Shown in pieces: positions 42,164 through 50,996 of a DNA stretch of 52,695 nt (its first letter is position 1; each line of letters begins with the position of its first letter). The translations under genes and the position numbers were made by a program. The DNA is from an uncultured Hyphomicrobiales bacterium (GTDB lineage: Bacteria > Pseudomonadota > Alphaproteobacteria > Rhizobiales > Devosiaceae), in assembly GCA_903842455.1 (NCBI GenBank), contig CAIMLX010000072.1, forward strand, positions 1 through 52,695. Direction: 5' to 3'. Under the pieces are notes generated by a model, which had not been told where the DNA came from, did not search any database, and was given only the letters and a program-made list of their open reading frames with translations.

Positions 42164-43552
42164 TCAGTAGATGAGGCGGGGCAGCCAGGTCGCGATCTGC
42201 GGGAACAGCATCAGGATGGCGATGGCGACGATCTGCAGCCCCACGAACGGCAGCACGCCCTTGTAGATCATGCCGGTGGTCACCCGGGGTGGGGCGACGC
42301 CACGGAGGTAGAACAGGGCGAAGCCGAAGGGGGGAGTGAGGAAGCTGGTCTGCAGGTTCACGCCGACGGCGACGCCGAGCCAGATCGGATCGACGCCGAG
42401 CGCCAGCAGCACCGGCGCGGTGATCGGGATGACGATGAAGACGATCTCGAACGTGTCGAGGATGAAGCCCAGCACGAACATGATCAGCATGACGACGATG
42501 GTCGCGCCGATGGCGCCGCCCGGCATGGCCGAGAGGAACTCGTGCACGAGGTTGTCGCCGCCCATCAGCCGGAACACGACGGAGAAGACCGCGGCGCCCA
42601 TCAGGATGATGAAGACCATCGAGGTGATGGTGGCAGTGGAAATGACAGTTTCCTTCAACACCTTGAAACTGAACCGCCGCTTGATCGCCGCAAGCAGCAT
42701 GGCGCCGACCGAGCCGACCGAGGCGGCCTCGGTGGGCGTGGCGATGCCGACGAGGATGGAGCCGAGCACCGCGATGATGAGGGCGAGCGCCGGCACGAGG
42801 GCGACGAGCACCTCGCGCATCAGGTGCTGCTTCTCGTCTTCAGGCACCGGGGTAGCCGGGCAGGATTTCGGGTCGGTGATCGCCTTGAAGATCATCCAGC
42901 CGATATAGAGCCCGACCAGCAGCAGGCCGGGGAGAAAAGCGCCGGCGAACAGCGCGCCGACCGAGACCGGCTCCGGGGCGAAGTTGCCCTTCTCCATTTG
43001 CACCTGGGCGTTGATGCCGCTCAGCATGTCGCCCATGAAGATCAGCACGGTGGAAGGCGGAATAATCTGCCCAAGGGTGCCCGAAGCAGCGATGACGCCG
43101 GAGGCGAGCTTGGGGTCGTAGCCCGCGCGCAGCATGGCCGGCAGCGAGATGAGGCCCATGGTCACGACGGTGGCGCCGACCACGCCGGTGGAGGCCGCAA
43201 GCAGGGCGCCGACCAGCACGACGGAGATCCCTAGGCCGCCCCGCAGGTTGCCGAACAGCTTGCCCATGGTGGTGAGCAGCGCTTCGGCGATGCCGGTCCG
43301 CTCGAGCATCACCCCCATGAAGATGAACAGCGGCACGGCGACCAGCACCTCGTTGGTCATGGTGCCGATATAGCGGTTGGCGAGCGAGCCGAAGTTCGAG
43401 GGGTCGAACACGCCGAAGGCCATGCCGGCGAGGCCGAACAGCAGCGCGGTACCAGCCAGCGAGAACGCCACCGGGAAGCCGAGCAGCAGCACGCCGATGA
43501 CGCCGAGGAACATGGTGCCGGCGAGGATTTCGCCGAGGAGCTGCTGCGTCAT
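42164..43552 (-). CDS. dctM: TRAP transporter large permease DctM (462 aa)
   Basis: Twelve-helix, sodium-coupled large membrane subunit. Family signatures are GFPVAFSLAGTALLFG, NEVLVAVPLFIFMGVMLERTG, GVVGATVVTMGLISLPAMLRAGYDPKLASGVIAASGTLGQIIPPS and GIATPTEAASVGSVGA. The start overlaps the dctQ stop by 4 bases (ATGA). The length is slightly above the usual 425 aa because of an extended cytosolic loop (about 215-250, containing DPKSCPATPVPEDEKQ). Confidence 0.95.
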   Translation of the reverse strand: MTQQLLGEILAGTMFLGVIGVLLLGFPVAFSLAGTALLFGLAGMAFGVFDPSNFGSLANRYIGTMTNEVLVAVPLFIFMGVMLERTGIAEALLTTMGKLFGNLRGGLGISVVLVGALLAASTGVVGATVVTMGLISLPAMLRAGYDPKLASGVIAASGTLGQIIPPSTVLIFMGDMLSGINAQVQMEKGNFAPEPVSVGALFAGAFLPGLLLVGLYIGWMIFKAITDPKSCPATPVPEDEKQHLMREVLVALVPALALIIAVLGSILVGIATPTEAASVGSVGAMLLAAIKRRFSFKVLKETVISTATITSMVFIILMGAAVFSVVFRLMGGDNLVHEFLSAMPGGAIGATIVVMLIMFVLGFILDTFEIVFIVIPITAPVLLALGVDPIWLGVAVGVNLQTSFLTPPFGFALFYLRGVAPPRVTTGMIYKGVLPFVGLQIVAIAILMLFPQIATWLPRLIY

Positions 43553-44103
43553 TCCGCGGTCTCCGTCCGGTAGCGAAGCGTCTCGGGCAGCAGGTCTTCA
43601 CGGCCGGCGAGAACGAGGATGGAGCGGCAGACCCAGGCGATGCCCTGTAGCCCGACGAGGACGCAGAACACGAGGATGAAGCTCTTGAGGATGAAAAGAC
43701 CCGGCATGCCGCCGACGTTCGCCGAGCCCTCGTAGATGCGCCAGGAGCGCTGGACGAAGGGCATGGCGTACACAGCGACGACCACGACGAAGGGCAGCAG
43801 GAACAGGACGACACCGACGAGGTCGGCGATCGCCTTGCCGCGCACCGACCAGCGGCCGTAGAAAATGTCGACCCGCACATGGTCGTTGCGCAAGAGCGCG
43901 AAGCCGGCGACGCCGGTGAACATGGCGCCACTCAGCCACACATAGAGATCCTGCATCCACAACTGGGTGGCGTGAAGGAAGTAGCGCTGCACCACGACGG
44001 TGAAGCAGACCAGAACGACCGCTAGCGCCAGCCAGGAGAGCGTCAGCCCCACCCAGCGGTTGATGGCGCTGACGGACCGGATGTAGCCGGCAAGCAGTTG
44101 CAC
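43549..44103 (-). CDS. dctQ: TRAP transporter small permease DctQ (184 aa)
   Basis: Four-helix small membrane subunit that braces DctM. Helices are about 15-40, 50-75, 90-115 and 140-160, with the family motif WMQDLYVWLSGAMFTGVAGFALLRNDHVRVDIFY. A GTG at 44103 with GGGGGGA 7 bases upstream is preferred over the GTG at 44121. It overlaps dctM by 4 bases. A palindrome lies just upstream at 44140-44161. Confidence 0.93.
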   Translation of the reverse strand: MQLLAGYIRSVSAINRWVGLTLSWLALAVVLVCFTVVVQRYFLHATQLWMQDLYVWLSGAMFTGVAGFALLRNDHVRVDIFYGRWSVRGKAIADLVGVVLFLLPFVVVVAVYAMPFVQRSWRIYEGSANVGGMPGLFILKSFILVFCVLVGLQGIAWVCRSILVLAGREDLLPETLRYRTETAE

Positions 44104-44139
44104 CTGATGTCCCCCCGTCACGTCCCGCGTTGAGCGCGG

Positions 44140-44161
44140 CTGATCTCATTTTTCAGATCAG
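44140..44161. promoter_or_regulatory. Palindrome upstream of dctQM
   Basis: CTGATCT and AGATCAG arms are separated by 8 bases, 37 bases ahead of the dctQ start. It is a candidate repressor site for the transport genes; it could also act as a hairpin for the VOC gene end. Confidence 0.5.
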
Positions 44162-44213
44162 ACCGCAACACGTCCCACCGGGGCGCGTCAATGCAAGATC
44201 ATCGATCGGCCGA

Positions 44214-44612
44214 TCAGGTCATGCTTTCGGCCGTCGCCTGGCCGATGGCCCAGGTGATGCCGTAGGGGTCCTGCAACTGGCCGTAGATATCGCCCCAGAA
44301 CTGCTTTTCGAGCGGCATGGTGGCAACGCAGCCGGCGCCGATGGCCCGATCCCACCACTGCTGGGCGTCATCGACGTTGAGGTGAAGGTTGAAGCCCTGC
44401 GGCTGCACCCAGGGCACGCCGTACTCGGGGAACGAGTCGCTCATGTAGACGAGGCCGCCATTCACCACGAACGAGCAGTGCATGTAGCGCTTGCCGTCAT
44501 CGGCCATCATCGGCGTGACGTCGGTGGCGCCAAAGGCGGTCTTGTAGAACTCGGCGGCGGCAACGGCGTCGGATGGGGCGATATAGGCCACGAGGCCTGG
44601 AAGCTGCGGCAT
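44214..44612 (-). CDS. VOC/PhnB-like glyoxalase-fold protein (132 aa)
   Basis: Single-domain VOC protein. Marks are VAYIAPSDAVAAAEFYKTAFGA, MHCSFVVNGGLVYMSD and the C-terminal WGDIYGQLQDPYGITWAIG, as in the PhnB/DUF1428-type group. Metal-binding residues of true glyoxalases are only partly kept, so catalysis is uncertain. Monocistronic, same strand as its neighbours. Confidence 0.88.
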   Translation of the reverse strand: MPQLPGLVAYIAPSDAVAAAEFYKTAFGATDVTPMMADDGKRYMHCSFVVNGGLVYMSDSFPEYGVPWVQPQGFNLHLNVDDAQQWWDRAIGAGCVATMPLEKQFWGDIYGQLQDPYGITWAIGQATAESMT

Positions 44613-44702
44613 GGTTTCCTCCTTGGGTGCGGACAGAAGTATGGCACGGCGGAGGGGACGGATGAAGGCGGGGCGACTACCACCCCGCCTCCCGTTGGGT
44701 CA

Positions 44703-46715
44703 TCAGCCTTCCAGCCACTTCACCTGTTCGGGCGTGAGCTTGATGTCGAAAGCCTGGAGGCTGTCGTCGAGTTCGTGCAGCGTGCGCGGCCCGATCAGCG
44801 GTATCGACGGGAAGGGCTGGGTGAGGACGTAGGCCAGCGCGATGTGGATCGGGCTCTTGCCGAGCTGGTTGGCGAGCTCGATGGCGCGGTCGCGGCGGCC
44901 GAAATTCTGGTCGTTGTACCAGGTCTCGACCAGCTCGGCGTTGCCGAGCTTGTCGCGGCCGGCGCGGTCGGTGAAGAAGCCGCGGGCCTGGCTCGACCAG
45001 GAGAAGTTCGGGATCTGCCGGTCGATCAGCCACTGCTTGAAGTCGGGCGTCGAGGACGTGACGCAACCGGCCCAGAGCGGCTTCAGCATTTCGGCGAGGG
45101 CGAAGTTGTTGCTGAGCGCTCCCGGCCGCTGCTTGCCGTGCTTGTCGGCATAGGCGATCGCTTCGTCGAGGCGGGCCTGCGTCCAGTTCGAGCCGCCGAA
45201 CGGTCCGCGGATGCGACCCTTCTTCACCTCGGCATCCATGGCGTCGACGAACTCGCCCACGGGCACATCAAGATTGTCGCGGTGCATGAAGTAGAGATCG
45301 ACATAGTCGGTCTGCAGGCGGTTGAGCGACACGTCGAGCTGCTTGCCGATGACGTCGGGGTAGCAGAGCGGGCTATGCGCGCCCTTGGCGATCAGCACCG
45401 ACTGTTCGCGGGTACCGCGCGAGGTGTGCCACTCGCCGAACAGCTTCTCGGTAAAGCCGCCGGCGTAGATGAAGCCGGTGTCGAACAGGTTGCCGCCGCG
45501 CTCGAAGAACGCATCGAGCAGGATGGCGCCGGAGGCGAACGTGCGGAAATCCTCGAAGCCGAGGGCGACGGCGGAGGCCGGCTTGCCGAGGCCGGGGATA
45601 GCGCGCTTCGGGATCACGGTACCGTCGGTCTTCAGCGGGCGGCCGGAGAGCGTGTTGACGCGGTGCGAGGACTTCTCCACCAGGTATTCGATGCCGGCAT
45701 CGGCACGCCACTTGTCCAGCACGCGGGCGTTGCCGAGGCTGTCGGCCCAGGTCATGCCTGGCGCGGTGAATTCCTGGCGGCCGGCGAACACTGCCTCGGC
45801 CACCGCATCTGCCTCGTAGGCGTAGAGATGCTTGGACTGGCCAGCCACTACGGTTTCGCGGCTGCCATCCTTGCGGATGATGTCGATCTTGCCCTGGCCG
45901 CCGGTGCGGTCGCCGTTGGCGAACCAGAAGTTCGGCACCTCGATGGTGCCTTCGCTGCCATAGATGCGCGCGGTGTTGGCGAGGTTGATCATGATGGCGC
46001 AACTGATCTGCGCGGTGATGCCGTTTTCGAACTGCAGCACGGCGGCCGCGGTGTTGTCGGTGCCCCCGGCGTTGATCGTGGCGGTGCCCATCACCTTGAC
46101 CGGATCGAGGAACGGCTTGCCCGATGCGGCACCGGCGATGAAGCGGGCCATCGAGGCGGCATAGCCGCCGACATCGGGGATGCCGCCGCCGGCAAACGCC
46201 GAGTCGAACAGCCGGTGCTCGGGCATGTAGCGCGGCATCTGGAAGCCGAAGCTCGTTTCGATGAAGCGGATTTCGCCGATGGTGCCGGCGGCCAGCAGTT
46301 CCCACAGCTTCTGGGTCTGCGGGTGCAGGCGATACATGAAGGCCTCGCCGCAGAAGGTGCCGGCTTTCTTGTGGGCGTGGAAGATGGCGTCGGTCTCAAA
46401 GGCGCTGAGGGCGATCGGCTTTTCCACCAGCGCGTGCTTGCCGGCCTCGGCGGCCTTGATGGCCCATTCGGCGTGGCCGGTATGCGGGGTGGCGATATAG
46501 ACCGCATCGACGTTCGGGTCATCGAGCAGCGCCTGGTAGCCGTCGTGGATGCGAGCCTCGGGGAAGTCGGTCTTGAGCGATTCCTTGGCGGGATTGCGCG
46601 AGGCGATGGCTTCGAGCGTGCCGTACTGCGAATCGAGGACGCCGCGGCGGAAGTCCTTGGCGATGGCGCCGGGTCCGATGATGCCCCAGCGCAGGGTGTT
46701 TCCGTTCGTCGTCAC
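44703..46715 (-). CDS. Fused Gfo/Idh/MocA dehydrogenase and aldo/keto reductase (670 aa)
   Basis: Two complete oxidoreductases in one chain. Residues 1-340 are a Gfo/Idh/MocA enzyme: Rossmann GIIGPGAIA, the catalytic EKP (ALVEKPIALS), and the VGGYAASMAR and GMTWADSLGN segments. Residues about 350-670 are an aldo/keto reductase with its tetrad D and Y in FDTGFIYAGG, K in VLIAKGAH and H in YFMHRDN, plus the C-terminal IPLIGPRTLHELDDS. The GTG start at 46715 has GGAGGAG 7 bases upstream. Both active sites look intact, so sequential sugar oxidation and reduction without release is possible. Divergent from the kinase gene. Confidence 0.9.
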   Translation of the reverse strand: MTTNGNTLRWGIIGPGAIAKDFRRGVLDSQYGTLEAIASRNPAKESLKTDFPEARIHDGYQALLDDPNVDAVYIATPHTGHAEWAIKAAEAGKHALVEKPIALSAFETDAIFHAHKKAGTFCGEAFMYRLHPQTQKLWELLAAGTIGEIRFIETSFGFQMPRYMPEHRLFDSAFAGGGIPDVGGYAASMARFIAGAASGKPFLDPVKVMGTATINAGGTDNTAAAVLQFENGITAQISCAIMINLANTARIYGSEGTIEVPNFWFANGDRTGGQGKIDIIRKDGSRETVVAGQSKHLYAYEADAVAEAVFAGRQEFTAPGMTWADSLGNARVLDKWRADAGIEYLVEKSSHRVNTLSGRPLKTDGTVIPKRAIPGLGKPASAVALGFEDFRTFASGAILLDAFFERGGNLFDTGFIYAGGFTEKLFGEWHTSRGTREQSVLIAKGAHSPLCYPDVIGKQLDVSLNRLQTDYVDLYFMHRDNLDVPVGEFVDAMDAEVKKGRIRGPFGGSNWTQARLDEAIAYADKHGKQRPGALSNNFALAEMLKPLWAGCVTSSTPDFKQWLIDRQIPNFSWSSQARGFFTDRAGRDKLGNAELVETWYNDQNFGRRDRAIELANQLGKSPIHIALAYVLTQPFPSIPLIGPRTLHELDDSLQAFDIKLTPEQVKWLEG

Positions 46716-46846
46716 GTCGATGCTCCTCCAGGTTTTGCGCCGCACTATCAGCAGGAGAGCAGGCGCGATGCAACTGGATCGGCTTGCGGGCGCTCGTGGC
46801 GGCATTGTAACGGTTTGCCAGATGCAAAGCCGCGAGGGAGACGGGC

Positions 46847-47842
46847 ATGTTCGTGGTGGGTGGCGAAAGCCTGATCGACCTCATTTCCGAGCCGGTGGGC
46901 GCCGACGGCGTGATCCGCCTCGTCGCGCACCAGGGTGGCTCGCCGTATAACTGCGCCATAGCGCTGTCGAAGCTCGGCAACGAGACGGGGTTCATGTGCC
47001 CGATCAGCGCCGACGGGCTCGGCACCTACCTGCTCGGGCCGCTCGCCGCGGCGGGGGTGAAGCCGCTGCTGGGCGAGCGGGTATCTGCCTACACGACGCT
47101 GGCGGTCGTGACCTTCGACGAGAAAAAGAGCGCGCAGTACGGGTTCTATCGCAATGCCGACCGGGCCTTCACCCGCGAGGGGATGATCGCGGCGCTGCCC
47201 GAGCGGCTCGAGGTATTCCAGGTCGGCGGATTCTGCCCGATCGATCCGGTTGACGCCGAGGCGTGGATGGCGGTGGCGCGCGAAGCCGCCTCGCGTGGCG
47301 CGACGCTGTCGATGGACCCCAACGTGCGCCCGTCGCTGGTGCCGGACTTTGCCGGCTACAAGGCGCGGCTCGGCGAGTTTCTCGACATCGTCAACCTCGT
47401 GAAGGTGTCGATCGAGGACCTCGGGGCACTGGAGCGCAACAGGGCGGTGAAGGCGAGCGACTTTTCTGCCGAAGAGACCGAGGCGATAGTGGCGAAATAC
47501 GTCGACGAGTTCCTGCGCCGGTCCAACATGGGGCTGGTGATCGTGACCTTCGGCGACGAGGGCAGCCGGGCCTTCACCCGGGCGGGATCGGCGAAGGCCG
47601 AGATTTTTCCGGCAGTGCCGTTCGGCGACACGGTCGGCGCCGGCGACAGTCTGATGGCGGGCGTGCTGACCTGGCTCAACGAGCGCGGGGCGTTGCGGCC
47701 GGCGATGCTGTCGACGCTCGACAGTGGTGCACTTGGCGAGATGCTGCGCTTCGGCGCGGTCGTGGCGGGCCTCAACTGCCAGCATGTCGGCTGCGTGCCG
47801 CCGACGCGGCCCGAGGTCGATGCGGCGCTGGCGAGCGCCTGA
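46847..47842 (+). CDS. PfkB-family carbohydrate kinase (331 aa)
   Basis: Ribokinase-fold sugar kinase. Substrate-side motifs are GESLIDLISEP and HQGGSPYNCAIALSKLG. The ATP/anion-hole motif is FGDTVGAGDSLMAG, with the catalytic Asp in GAGD. It is most like fructokinases; 2-keto-3-deoxygluconate kinases are similar, and the nearby Eda makes that option worth testing. GAGGGAG lies ahead of the start. It is divergent from the dehydrogenase-reductase fusion, a plausible partner in polyol or sugar use. Confidence 0.88.
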   Translation: MFVVGGESLIDLISEPVGADGVIRLVAHQGGSPYNCAIALSKLGNETGFMCPISADGLGTYLLGPLAAAGVKPLLGERVSAYTTLAVVTFDEKKSAQYGFYRNADRAFTREGMIAALPERLEVFQVGGFCPIDPVDAEAWMAVAREAASRGATLSMDPNVRPSLVPDFAGYKARLGEFLDIVNLVKVSIEDLGALERNRAVKASDFSAEETEAIVAKYVDEFLRRSNMGLVIVTFGDEGSRAFTRAGSAKAEIFPAVPFGDTVGAGDSLMAGVLTWLNERGALRPAMLSTLDSGALGEMLRFGAVVAGLNCQHVGCVPPTRPEVDAALASA

Positions 47843-47914
47843 CGCTCACGCGCACGTCAATTGCGCATCGGCCGGTTAGCTGATGCCTTTTCGTTCATAG
47901 GGCAGGGAGTCGAT

Positions 47915-48805
47915 ATGCGGATCTGGCAGTGGTTGGGACTGATCGTTGTCGTGCTCGGTATCGGGGTGGCGGTGTTCTTCCTTCGCCCGGTCAACGGCCC
48001 CGCCCGCGACCTGACGCTGGTGGGTGATGCGACGCGTGGCGAGTATCTGCTGCGGCTTGGAGGCTGCATCGCCTGCCATACCGATGGCAGCAGCGGCGGC
48101 GGCATGCTGTCTGGCGGGCCCGGAGGCCCCGGGCTGACCAGCCCGTTCGGCACCTTCCACGCCCCCAACATCACGTCGCACCCGGAAGCGGGCATCGGCA
48201 ACTGGACGCTGGCGCAGTTCTCGCAGGCCATGAGCGACGGGGAGGGGCCGGAGGGCCATCTCTACCCGGCCTTCCCGTACGAGAACTACACGCTTATGAG
48301 CGACCAGGAGATCGCCGATCTCTATGCGGCGCTGATGGCCGTGCCGGCCGATCCGACGCCGTCGAAGGCGCACGAAGTCGGCTTCCCATTCAACATCCGC
48401 CTGGCGCTGGCCGGGTGGAAAAACCTGTTCTTCGCGCCCGCCCGATACGAGGCCGACCCGGCGCATTCGGACAAGTGGAACCGTGGACGCTACCTCGTCT
48501 ATGGCCCTGCCCACTGCGTCGCCTGCCACTCGCCGCGCAACCTGCTCGGGGCGATCGACAGGGGTGCCGAACTCACCGGCAATCCGGGTGGCGGGGTCGG
48601 CGGCAAGGCCCCGGCACTGACGCAGGCGGTCCTGCTCGAGCGGGAATACGACGTTGCATCGTTGGCGAGTGCGCTGAACGACGGCTTCACCCCGGACTTC
48701 AACGTGCTCGGCGGCGCGATGGGCGAGGTGATTTCCGATGGCACGTCGCAGTGGACGGAGGAAGACCGCGAGGCGGTGGCGAGCTACCTGCTGGGGGTGG
48801 AGTAG
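47915..48805 (+). CDS. Membrane-anchored diheme cytochrome c (296 aa)
   Basis: N-terminal uncleaved anchor MRIWQWLGLIVVVLGIGVAVFF, then two c-type heme sites, CIACH near residue 49 and CVACH near residue 207. Each is followed by a typical helix and a likely axial Met. This matches the diheme cytochrome subunit type that accepts electrons from periplasmic alcohol, sorbose or gluconate dehydrogenases, though no such dehydrogenase is in the window. The start at 47915 follows AGGGAG. Confidence 0.9.
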   Translation: MRIWQWLGLIVVVLGIGVAVFFLRPVNGPARDLTLVGDATRGEYLLRLGGCIACHTDGSSGGGMLSGGPGGPGLTSPFGTFHAPNITSHPEAGIGNWTLAQFSQAMSDGEGPEGHLYPAFPYENYTLMSDQEIADLYAALMAVPADPTPSKAHEVGFPFNIRLALAGWKNLFFAPARYEADPAHSDKWNRGRYLVYGPAHCVACHSPRNLLGAIDRGAELTGNPGGGVGGKAPALTQAVLLEREYDVASLASALNDGFTPDFNVLGGAMGEVISDGTSQWTEEDREAVASYLLGVE

Positions 48806-49108
48806 TCAGTCCGAGCCGAAGCTACCGGGAGAGATATCGCGAGCAGAATGCATGACACGAACGATCCGCAGGACAGTTGGCTCAAGCTCGTAAAAGATCA
48901 CGTAGCGATCAACAACAAAGCTCCTGAGCTTTTCACCGAACTCCGGGCGAGGCCTGCCATTCATCGGGACCTGCGACGTCTGGATTATCCTCTCGGCGAT
49001 ACGCCGCAACTGCCGATCCGCAGCCCCAGTATCTGTCTGGTCGATATAGTCCCAGATTTCCCGCAGGTCTTGGCGTGCCTGCTTGGTGTGGCGGATTTCA
49101 AGCTGCAT
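48806..49108 (-). CDS. parE: ParE/RelE-family toxin (100 aa)
   Basis: Small toxin of the ParE type, which blocks DNA gyrase in characterised members. The fold marks are IRHTKQARQDLREIWDYI at the N-terminus, GRPRPEFGEKLRSFVVDRYVIFYE and IVRVMHSARDI at the end. It overlaps the antitoxin gene by 11 bases, the usual toxin-second order. Its stop lies one base past the convergent cytochrome gene. Confidence 0.93.
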   Translation of the reverse strand: MQLEIRHTKQARQDLREIWDYIDQTDTGAADRQLRRIAERIIQTSQVPMNGRPRPEFGEKLRSFVVDRYVIFYELEPTVLRIVRVMHSARDISPGSFGSD

Positions 49109-49379
49109 CGGAGCGCTTCAAGGAGTCGCGCTTGGCCTTCTCGCGCTTCGCCTCGGCAATGATCTCCTCCATATCAAGCGGTCCATGGTCGCCGCTATCA
49201 ATGCCCTTCTGAATCTCTCCACGCAGATACCGGAGCTTGATTTCGCGCACCCACTCCCGCTCCTCCATCAGACGCAGCGCATCGCGCAGCACTTCGCTGG
49301 CGCTGGCGTAGCGGCCGCTCTCGACGAGGTCGCGAACGAATTTCTCGTAGTGTTCGCCGATGGTGTAGCTGGATGGCAT
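49098..49379 (-). CDS. parD: ParD-family antitoxin (93 aa)
   Basis: Ribbon-helix-helix DNA-binding N-terminus (MPSSYTIGEHYEKFVRDLVESGRYASASEVLRDALRLMEERE, about 1-45) and an acidic/basic helical tail that wraps the toxin. The start at 49379 has AAGGAGAT directly upstream. The perfect palindrome at 49402-49420 lies where a ParD dimer would bind to repress the pair. Confidence 0.94.
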   Translation of the reverse strand: MPSSYTIGEHYEKFVRDLVESGRYASASEVLRDALRLMEEREWVREIKLRYLRGEIQKGIDSGDHGPLDMEEIIAEAKREKAKRDSLKRSDAA

Positions 49380-49401
49380 GGCTATCTCCTTTTGGGGGTA
49401 G

Positions 49402-49420
49402 ACTATCATTTAATGATAGT
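49402..49420. promoter_or_regulatory. parDE operator palindrome
   Basis: ACTATCAT-TTA-ATGATAGT, perfect 8-bp arms in AT-rich sequence, 22 bases upstream of parD. It is the expected autoregulatory site. Confidence 0.8.
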
Positions 49421-49460
49421 ACTCGGAAGCAAGAATCCCGTACGTACTTGCTCCATCCGG

Positions 49461-50255
49461 ATGTATGGTCATCCCCGTACGGGGGTGGTGTTGGTCAAGC
49501 TGGCGCTCGCGGCGGGACGGGGATCGGAGCTTGCGGAGACGCGGGCGCTGCTTGCCGTGGATGCCCGTACAGCCTCCGCCGCCTTCGACCGGCTCGGCGA
49601 CACCGTGCTGGTCTACCTGCACGTCGACGGCGTTATCCTGGATTTTGTCGGACAGGGGCGAGTGGCGGCCGTCGGCATCGGGACAGGCGCGGGGCGGACC
49701 TTGACGATCGACCCCTATACCCCGTTCGCCGCACCGGTTTCGGGCGAGGCGGAGCGTGGCGTGCCGGGAACCCGGCGATTGCTGGAGTTGCCGGACGCCC
49801 GCTTCGACGCGATCCTGACGCAGGTGCGGGAGGCCGAGCGGGCCGGAGCGGCAGAGGCAGGCACCAGCTTTGCATCAGTCCCCACTGAGGCGACGTATGT
49901 TGCTATCCGCGATCAGGTGCTGCGGAGCTTCCGGCACCAGTGCGCCTTCACCGGGGCCGCGGATGTGCCCGGCGCGAGGCTGAGCATCGTGGCGATCCGT
50001 CCGCGGGCGGATGGCGGTCCGCTGCATGTGGCAAACTACCTGCCGATGGTGCCGGGGCTGGAGCGGCCGTGGCGCAGCGGGCATTTCAGCGTCGGCGCGG
50101 ACTATCGCATCCTCGGCGATCTGTATCGCCTTGCGCCTGAGCTACAGGACAGCATGGTCGCGCTGTTCAGGATGCTGCTGCCGGACCATGCGGCGGATTA
50201 CCCGAACCCCGATCTGCTCGCCTGGCATCGCGCCAACGTGTTCGGCCGCTCCTAG
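49461..50255 (+). CDS. Hypothetical protein with degenerate HNH-like C-terminus (264 aa)
   Basis: Start uncertain: ATG 49461 has no clear binding site, and GTG codons at 49485 and 49488 are alternatives. The C-terminal 105 residues follow the layout of HNH_2 nucleases: FRHQCAFTGAADVP (where nucleases have a Cys and Thr-Gly), LSIVAIRPRADGGPLHVANYLPM, then a SGHFSVG helix end. The histidines of a working HNH site appear replaced (VAIRPRA where AAHI-type is expected), so activity is doubtful. The N-terminal part has no recognised domain. It lies next to the ParDE locus. Confidence 0.6.
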   Translation: MYGHPRTGVVLVKLALAAGRGSELAETRALLAVDARTASAAFDRLGDTVLVYLHVDGVILDFVGQGRVAAVGIGTGAGRTLTIDPYTPFAAPVSGEAERGVPGTRRLLELPDARFDAILTQVREAERAGAAEAGTSFASVPTEATYVAIRDQVLRSFRHQCAFTGAADVPGARLSIVAIRPRADGGPLHVANYLPMVPGLERPWRSGHFSVGADYRILGDLYRLAPELQDSMVALFRMLLPDHAADYPNPDLLAWHRANVFGRS

Positions 50256-50351
50256 GTCGCGACCGGGTCTCCGGCATCTCGGCGCGGTAATTTGGCTTGA
50301 TCGCGGCGGCGTCACCCCCTAACGCTCGGACAACAGCTCAAGAGGTTTTCC

Positions 50352-50990
50352 ATGCCGCAAGACGCCGCCGCCCTTCGCCAGATGCTGTCGCTGGCACCGG
50401 TCATTCCGGTCATCATCATCAACGACGTGTCGCAGGCGCGGCCACTGGCGGAAGCGCTGGTTGCCGGAGGCCTGCCGATACTCGAGGTGACGCTGCGCAC
50501 ACCGCAGGCGCTGCAGGCGATCGAGGAAATGGCCAAGGTGCCTGGCGCGATAGTCGGCTCGGGGACGGTGCGGACGCCGCTGCAGATGGGCCATTCGGTC
50601 GATGCCGGCTGCCAGTTCATGGTGTCGCCGGGTGCGTCGCCGCGGCTGCTGGAAGCGGCGGAGGAGCACAGGATTCCGCTGCTGCCCGGGATCGGTACCC
50701 CGACCGAGGCGATGACGGCCTCCGAGCATGGATACACGTTCCTCAAGTTCTTCCCGGCCGAGGCGCTGGGCGGGGTGAAGGTGCTGAAGGCATACGCCTC
50801 GCCGCTGCCCGACATCACCTTCTGCCCCACCGGTGGCATCGACATGGCGAAGGCCGCCGAGTACCTGGCACTGCCCAACGTGATCTGCGTCGGCGGATCG
50901 TGGGTAATGCCGGCCGATGCCATTGCTGCAGGCGATTGGAAGCGGATCGAGCAGCTGGCGCGCGAAGCCTCGCAACTGGGTAAGAACTGA
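50352..50990 (+). CDS. eda: KDPG/KHG aldolase (212 aa)
   Basis: Class I aldolase splitting 2-keto-3-deoxy-6-phosphogluconate (or the galactonate isomer) into pyruvate and glyceraldehyde-3-phosphate. Schiff-base Lys132 lies in FLKFFPAE; E45 and R49 lie in LEVTLRT; GSGTV and PGIGTPTE are conserved phosphate/loop segments. Trimeric, cytosolic. AGAGG precedes the start. A galactonate dehydratase-like gene at 14267 and a PfkB kinase at 46847 could supply its substrate. Confidence 0.95.
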   Translation: MPQDAAALRQMLSLAPVIPVIIINDVSQARPLAEALVAGGLPILEVTLRTPQALQAIEEMAKVPGAIVGSGTVRTPLQMGHSVDAGCQFMVSPGASPRLLEAAEEHRIPLLPGIGTPTEAMTASEHGYTFLKFFPAEALGGVKVLKAYASPLPDITFCPTGGIDMAKAAEYLALPNVICVGGSWVMPADAIAAGDWKRIEQLAREASQLGKN

Positions 50991-50996
50991 CGCCTG

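Noticed and set aside
44130-46874. A very long plus-strand open frame opposite the dehydrogenase-reductase fusion
   Set aside because: It is a GC-rich antisense shadow: no binding site, biased Gly/Val/Arg composition, and the opposite strand encodes two full enzymes with intact motifs.
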